NCBI GenBank assembly: GCA_007693455.1
Contig: REDP01000174.1
Location: 1 to 45,059 of the forward strand
DNA from: Planctomycetota bacterium
GTDB lineage: Bacteria; Planctomycetota; UBA11346
Direction of reading: 5' to 3'
Length of the DNA stretch: 45,059 bases
In this document: one piece after another, positions 41,319 to 45,059 of the stretch
Layout: the number at the start of each line of letters is the position of its first letter
How positions within the stretch are numbered: the stretch's first letter is position 1
The notes under the pieces: generated by a model
What the model saw: the letters and a program-made list of their open reading frames with translations, nothing else
Told to the model about the DNA's origin: nothing
The model's database searches: none
Program-made: the position numbers and the translations under genes

Positions 41319-42884
41319 ATGAATCCGAATCCCGATACTGAACGTGTAATCATTTTTGACACGACCTTGCGTGACGGCGAGCAAAGCCCTGGCGCGAGTA
41401 TGAATTTAGACGAAAAGCTTGAGATAGCTCGTGCCCTGGAGCAACTTGGTGTCGACGTGATTGAGGCAGGCTTTCCGATTGCGAGTCCTGGTGACTTTGC
41501 GGCGGTGGAGGCAGTGGCCAAGGCCAGTAAGCGCGCCCGCATCTGCGGTTTGGCTCGCTCGCTGCCTAAAGATATTGATGCCGCGGCCAAGGCGGTTGCT
41601 CCAGCCGGAGATCGTGGCCGTATCCATGTCTTCTTGGCAACCAGTGCCATCCATCGCCAATTCAAGCTCAATAAGGCCAAAGACGAGATTGTGAAGCAAG
41701 CTCGTGAAGCGGTTGCCTATGCCCATAGTTTGTGTGCCGATGTGGAGTTTAGTCCTGAAGATGCATCACGGACCGAGCCAGAATTCCTGGCTGAAGTGGT
41801 ACAGGCGGTGATTGAGGCTGGCGCGGGTACGGTGAATATTCCTGATACCGTGGGCTATGCTTATCCTGATGATTTCGCCAAGCTCATAGAGTATCTCAAT
41901 GCCCACGTTCCCAATATTAACGACGCTGTGATAAGCGTGCACTGCCATAACGACCTCGGTTTGGCGGTAGCCAATTCCTTGGCTGCGGTGCGCGCGGGAG
42001 CGCGGCAAATTGAATGTACTATCAATGGCTTGGGTGAGCGCGCGGGCAATTGTGCCCTGGAAGAAGTGGTTATGGCCATGCGCGTGCGCAAGGATCAATT
42101 TGGACATTTACAGACAGGGGTGATTTCTGAGCACTTGTACCGCACCAGTCGTTTGGTGCAGTCGGTTACGGGCTTGCCCTTGCAGCGTAATAAGGCCATT
42201 GTCGGCGATAATGCTTTTGCCCATGAGTCCGGTATTCATCAGCACGGAGTAATCAAAAATCCCGAAACCTATGAGATTATGACCCCACAATCGGTTGGCG
42301 TGCCCACCAATAATATGGTTTTGGGGAAACATTCGGGTAAGGCTGCATTGGTGGGGCATTTAACCACGCTTGGCTTTGAGATGAGCGAGGAGCATACCGA
42401 GCGCATTATGCATGCGTTTAAGGAGCTGGCGGACCGCAAAAAAGAAATCTATGATGGTGATCTTATTGCCTTGTATGAGGCAGTGGTCCGCGGTCGCACT
42501 ATTAGTCAGTGGACGATGTCCTACCTCCATTCTGCGGCGGGAACATCTGCCGTCGCCACCGCTACCGTGCGTTTGGAGAAGGACGGAGAGGTGCATACCG
42601 ATGCGGCGACTGGTCATGGCCCAGTGGATGCGGTGATTAATTGTATTGATCGTATTTGCGGGGTAGAGGGCAAGGTTGAAGATTATCGTCTGCGCGCGGT
42701 GAGCCACGGTCGCGATGCCTTGGGCGAGGTCTCTTTGCGGGTGCAGTTCACCGGTGCCCGAAGCGCCATTGGCGGCAAAGGCTTGTCGACTGATATTATT
42801 GAAGCCTCGGCGATAGCCTATCTCGATGCGGTGAACCGCTTATCCTTCGAGCAGGATCGCTTACAGGGTGCTGGAGAGCCGTAA
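41319..42884 (+). CDS. leuA: 2-isopropylmalate synthase
   Basis: The protein has 521 residues; E. coli LeuA has 523. The catalytic DRE-TIM barrel contains FDTTLRDGEQSPGASM (metal and substrate site), GFPIASPGDF, VEFSPEDASRTEPEFL, VHCHNDLGLAVANSLA (metal His residues), NGLGERAGN and HESGIHQHG. The C-terminal region (~400-510) is the Leu-feedback regulatory domain. It condenses acetyl-CoA with 2-oxoisovalerate, the first step of leucine synthesis. The ATG at 41319 matches family start; a longer open frame to 41202 is unlikely. After its TAA the same frame remains open for 64 more codons (see tail). Convergent with rimO cluster. Confidence 0.97.
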   Translation: MNPNPDTERVIIFDTTLRDGEQSPGASMNLDEKLEIARALEQLGVDVIEAGFPIASPGDFAAVEAVAKASKRARICGLARSLPKDIDAAAKAVAPAGDRGRIHVFLATSAIHRQFKLNKAKDEIVKQAREAVAYAHSLCADVEFSPEDASRTEPEFLAEVVQAVIEAGAGTVNIPDTVGYAYPDDFAKLIEYLNAHVPNINDAVISVHCHNDLGLAVANSLAAVRAGARQIECTINGLGERAGNCALEEVVMAMRVRKDQFGHLQTGVISEHLYRTSRLVQSVTGLPLQRNKAIVGDNAFAHESGIHQHGVIKNPETYEIMTPQSVGVPTNNMVLGKHSGKAALVGHLTTLGFEMSEEHTERIMHAFKELADRKKEIYDGDLIALYEAVVRGRTISQWTMSYLHSAAGTSAVATATVRLEKDGEVHTDAATGHGPVDAVINCIDRICGVEGKVEDYRLRAVSHGRDALGEVSLRVQFTGARSAIGGKGLSTDIIEASAIAYLDAVNRLSFEQDRLQGAGEP

Positions 42885-43079
42885 GGCCTAAAAGAGCCTT
42901 CAGCGGAAAAAGAGCCTTCAGCGGAAAAAGAGCCTTCAGCAGAAAAAGAGCCTTCAGCAGAAAAAGAGCCTTCAGCGGAAAAAGAGCCTTCAGCGGAAAA
43001 AGAGCCTTCAGCGGAAAAAGAGCCTTCAGGGGAAGTCGACGATTCGGCTTCCCCTGAACGCGTTATTGGGCAAACGTAG
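42885..43079 (+). other. In-frame open tail after the leuA stop, with KEPSAE repeats
   Basis: Directly after the leuA TAA the same frame continues for 64 sense codons to TAG at 43077: G-L, then eight hexapeptides of the type K-E-P-S-A-E, then EVDDSASPERVIGQT. There is no ATG, GTG or TTG in this stretch to start a separate gene. It ends 2 nt before the stop of the convergent membrane-protein gene. It may be a readthrough extension, a decayed part of LeuA, or chance. Confidence 0.5.
42891..43034 (+). repeat. Eight-copy 18-bp tandem repeat
   Basis: The unit AAAGAGCCTTCAGCGGAA occurs eight times. Units 3 and 4 have GCAGAA, and the last ends GGGGAA. The near identity indicates recent expansion by slippage or unequal crossing-over. 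In the leuA frame each unit encodes K-E-P-S-A-E. Confidence 0.97.
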
Positions 43080-43081
43080 AG

Positions 43082-43420
43082 TCAGCGTATCAGCTCAATC
43101 CACCATATCCAAGCCGCGCCGAAGGTGATGAATTGCACCACTGTGCCAATGATGAATAAGAACAGCGCCATAATAATGGAGTCGCTGACCCGATTCATGG
43201 ACCATAGGAAGAGATACGCTAGGCCGCTTTGAATGACTGCAGGGGGAATAAAGAATAGCGCCGCTTGTACCATCCCTAGGCCAGGATAGGTGATAAAATA
43301 GTGGAGCGCTACGGCTAGAATGCCTAGGCCAATAGCCGCCCAGCGGACATTCTCCTTACTGGCATCAATGCACAGTTTGCTGATCAGAATCCAGGAGAAA
43401 AGGTATATGAGCAGTGCCAT
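43082..43420 (-). CDS. Small multi-pass membrane protein
   Basis: The protein has 112 residues with about four hydrophobic helices (LLIYLFSWILISKLCI, AAIGLGILAVALHYFITY, AALFFIPPAVIQSGLAYLFLW, IIMALFLFIIGTVVQFITFG). There are few charges, and no family is recognised. AGGA lies ~9 nt before the ATG at 43420. It starts 11 nt after the rimO stop, so it is the second gene of a rimO operon. Its end is 2 nt from the leuA tail on the opposite strand. Confidence 0.75.
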   Translation of the reverse strand: MALLIYLFSWILISKLCIDASKENVRWAAIGLGILAVALHYFITYPGLGMVQAALFFIPPAVIQSGLAYLFLWSMNRVSDSIIMALFLFIIGTVVQFITFGAAWIWWIELIR

Positions 43421-43431
43421 ATTCGGTGTTC

Positions 43432-44733
43432 CTATGAAGCCAAGAGATCGTAGCCCTGGATGCCAGTGATGTGTCGGCGGATCAGGCTGCCCACTTGTAG
43501 GCCATCATCGCGAACGATGGTGACATTATCGACCTCGCTGGCTTGGCCGTAGTGGCGGCAGTGAAAGGTGTCAAAGTCTACTTGCTCATCAACGAGAAGA
43601 TCCAGCTCTTGGTCCATCCAACGCCGTGGGAGGTCTTCGCGGACAATGTCAGCTTGGGTGCGCATAAAGCTGTCGTGCCGCTGCTGGATGAGGGACGAGT
43701 CTACTTTCTTGGGCATTTTTGCGGCGGTGGTGCCATCTTCATCGGAGTAGGTAAAGCAACCGGCGTGATCCAGACGCTGACACTGTAAAAAATCAAGGAG
43801 TTGTTGGTGGTCTTCATCACGTTCACCGGGAAAGCCAACAATGAAGGTGGAGCGAATGACTACTTCCGGCATGGCACGACGAATGGCGTCTAGGCGCGCT
43901 TCAATATGGGCCCGTGTGGTGCGGCGGCCCATGGTTGCAAGCATGCGATCGCTGGCGTGTTGAATGGGCATGTCCACATAGGGCAGCACTTGTGGTAATT
44001 CGGCCATGGTGGCAATAAGATCGTCGGAAAAATCATTGGGATAGCAGTAGTGTAGGCGCAGCCAACTCTCAGGAGCCGCGGTGCTTAGTTGCCGAAGCAG
44101 CTGCGGCAGGCGGTATTCACCGTAGCGATCCTTGCCGTAATAATCGAGATGCTGGCTAATGAGATTGATTTCCTTGACTCCGCGGGCCGCAAGCACTCGC
44201 GCTTGTTCGACGAGTTCCTCTTCGGGGCGTGAAATATGTTTGCCGCGAAAGAGGGGAATAGCGCAAAAATTACAGGTGTTATCGCAGCCTTCGGCAATTT
44301 TAAGGAAGGAGAAATGCGGTGGTGTCAGCTGCGAGCGTTGATCATGGGTTAGGCGATGCTCAGGAAGATCAGGGAAAGCTGATCGGATTAATGCTGGCAA
44401 ACGCTCATAATCGTTGAAGGGGAGCCAGCAATCGACTTCGGGGATATCGGCTTTGAGTTCATCGAGATAACGCTCGGTCAAACATCCCGCTACCACCAAA
44501 AGCGAGCCTGGGGCGCGGTCCTCAGCGGCTGAGAGGATATGATCAATGCTCTCTTGTTTAGCACTCTCAATAAAGCCGCAGGTATTGACCAATACCACAC
44601 TGGCGCTGCTAATGTCATCGGTGAGGCCGACCCCTGTGGATTTGAGGGCAGTAACCAGGTCCTCGGAATCGCTGAGGTTTTTTGCGCAACCCAGGCTAAT
44701 CAAGGCGGCAGAACGTGTGGCGGTGGTGGTCAT
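43432..44733 (-). CDS. rimO: Ribosomal protein S12 methylthiotransferase
   Basis: The protein has 433 residues with the three-domain MiaB/RimO layout. The N-terminal UPF0004 domain has three Cys (LGCAKN, NTCGFI, AGCLTERY) for the second Fe-S cluster. The radical-SAM domain has EGCDNTCNFCAIP with the CxxxCxxC motif near residue 152. The C-terminal TRAM domain (~365-430) ends VGSLIRRHITGIQGYDL. RimO adds a methylthio group to Asp88 of S12. The LGCAKN...DSE start matches RimO rather than MiaB. The ribosome site is weak (GAG). It lies 14 nt after the aminotransferase stop and is followed by a small membrane-protein gene. Confidence 0.95.
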   Translation of the reverse strand: MTTTATRSAALISLGCAKNLSDSEDLVTALKSTGVGLTDDISSASVVLVNTCGFIESAKQESIDHILSAAEDRAPGSLLVVAGCLTERYLDELKADIPEVDCWLPFNDYERLPALIRSAFPDLPEHRLTHDQRSQLTPPHFSFLKIAEGCDNTCNFCAIPLFRGKHISRPEEELVEQARVLAARGVKEINLISQHLDYYGKDRYGEYRLPQLLRQLSTAAPESWLRLHYCYPNDFSDDLIATMAELPQVLPYVDMPIQHASDRMLATMGRRTTRAHIEARLDAIRRAMPEVVIRSTFIVGFPGERDEDHQQLLDFLQCQRLDHAGCFTYSDEDGTTAAKMPKKVDSSLIQQRHDSFMRTQADIVREDLPRRWMDQELDLLVDEQVDFDTFHCRHYGQASEVDNVTIVRDDGLQVGSLIRRHITGIQGYDLLAS

Positions 44734-44748
44734 AGTGCGACTCGTATC

Positions 44749-45059
44749 TTAGTGGTTGCTCGAACGACGTAACTGCAGCTCATAGTCGTGCAGGAGTTCA
44801 TTGATACGCAGAAAAACCTCTCGCATTTGCTTTTCTTCGGGAAGCAAGGTCATGCGGAAGTAATTATGATAGGGGACATTGAAGCTTGTTCCTGGGGCAA
44901 GCAGGACGTGCTTTTGTTCAAGCAGATCCATGGCAAATTGCTCGTCGCTAAAGTCGGGGAAAATGTCGGTATTGATGCCAACAAAAGCATACATGGCGCC
45001 TTGTGGCGCAAGTACGTGGAGATATCGGCTCTGGGCACAGGCGTCGATAATAACTTGGC
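44749..45059 (-). CDS. Class I/II aminotransferase (AlaA/AlaC-like), N-terminus beyond window
   Basis: The frame is open to the window edge, giving the last ~102 residues. VLAPQGAMYAFVGI has the conserved P-x-G-A-M-Y-A-F pattern of alanine/aspartate-type PLP aminotransferases, followed by LLEQKHVLLAPGTSFN and NYFRMTLLPEEKQM, whose R-M position corresponds to the substrate-carboxylate Arg. The PLP-binding Lys lies outside the window. These enzymes exchange amino groups between alanine and pyruvate or related oxo-acids. It is the first gene in this minus-strand cluster, with rimO starting 15 nt downstream. Confidence 0.88.
   Translation of the reverse strand, partial: QVIIDACAQSRYLHVLAPQGAMYAFVGINTDIFPDFSDEQFAMDLLEQKHVLLAPGTSFNVPYHNYFRMTLLPEEKQMREVFLRINELLHDYELQLRRSSNH

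Noticed and set aside
42890-43034. CRISPR array
   Set aside because: The 18-bp units are contiguous without spacers, so it is a simple tandem repeat.

Overview
The window reads as a compact, roughly 55% GC chromosomal segment of a Gram-negative bacterium. The evidence for Gram-negative is an RND/TolC-type efflux locus, lipoproteins with lipoboxes and E. coli-type SpeD. The gene mix (Ser/Thr kinases with long sensor regions, a Gfo/Idh/MocA oxidoreductase, a neutral-ceramidase-like protein, a DUF4912 protein, a possible sigma-54 promoter) suggests a PVC-type lineage (Planctomycetes/Lentisphaerae/Verrucomicrobia relatives). That assignment is inference; no rRNA is present.

Layout. 1-4.1 kb (minus): a truncated oxidoreductase, then a translationally coupled glgC - unknown - DUF4912 operon. 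4.2-9.0 kb (minus): a PolA-like protein with an intact 5'-nuclease domain but an apparently ruined polymerase site, coupled to a fusion of dephospho-CoA kinase and Rho, behind a good sigma-70-type promoter and a ~300 nt leader. 9-10.8 kb (minus): a possible Sm-like protein and two small heat-shock proteins with a near-consensus -24/-12 promoter. 10.9-13.2 kb (minus): response regulator and CheA. 13.6-15.1 kb (plus): speD and a HAD hydrolase. 15.1-24.6 kb (minus): an efflux operon RND / outer-membrane factor / periplasmic adaptor / RND, every junction overlapping by ATGA. 24.8-28 kb (plus): topA and a small membrane protein. 28-34 kb (plus): two Ser/Thr kinases flanking a lipoprotein that joins MORN-like repeats to a CxxC thioredoxin-fold domain. 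34-38 kb (plus): alkylsulfatase-like metallo-beta-lactamase-fold protein, SDR, 6-phosphogluconate dehydrogenase. 38-40.4 kb (plus): an unknown protein, a RusA-like protein and a ceramidase-like protein. 40.5-43.1 kb: tRNA-Lys(CTT), a Leu-rich leader and leuA. 43.1-45.1 kb (minus): the end of an aminotransferase, rimO and a small membrane protein.

The most striking non-coding signal is a family of five ~140-150 bp intergenic elements (near 1.0, 9.6, 13.3, 40.4 and 40.9 kb). They have imperfect inverted termini and three conserved internal hairpins. One copy is flanked by a perfect 11-bp direct repeat and others by decayed ones, so they look like a structured MITE family. Other notable points: leuA is followed, in frame after one TAA, by an open 64-codon tail holding eight 18-bp repeats (KEPSAE); leuA is preceded by a leucine-rich short ORF and nested hairpins resembling an attenuator; and the PolA-like/CoaE-Rho operon is unusual in both of its products. 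All functions are assigned by reading motifs by eye, without database searches.
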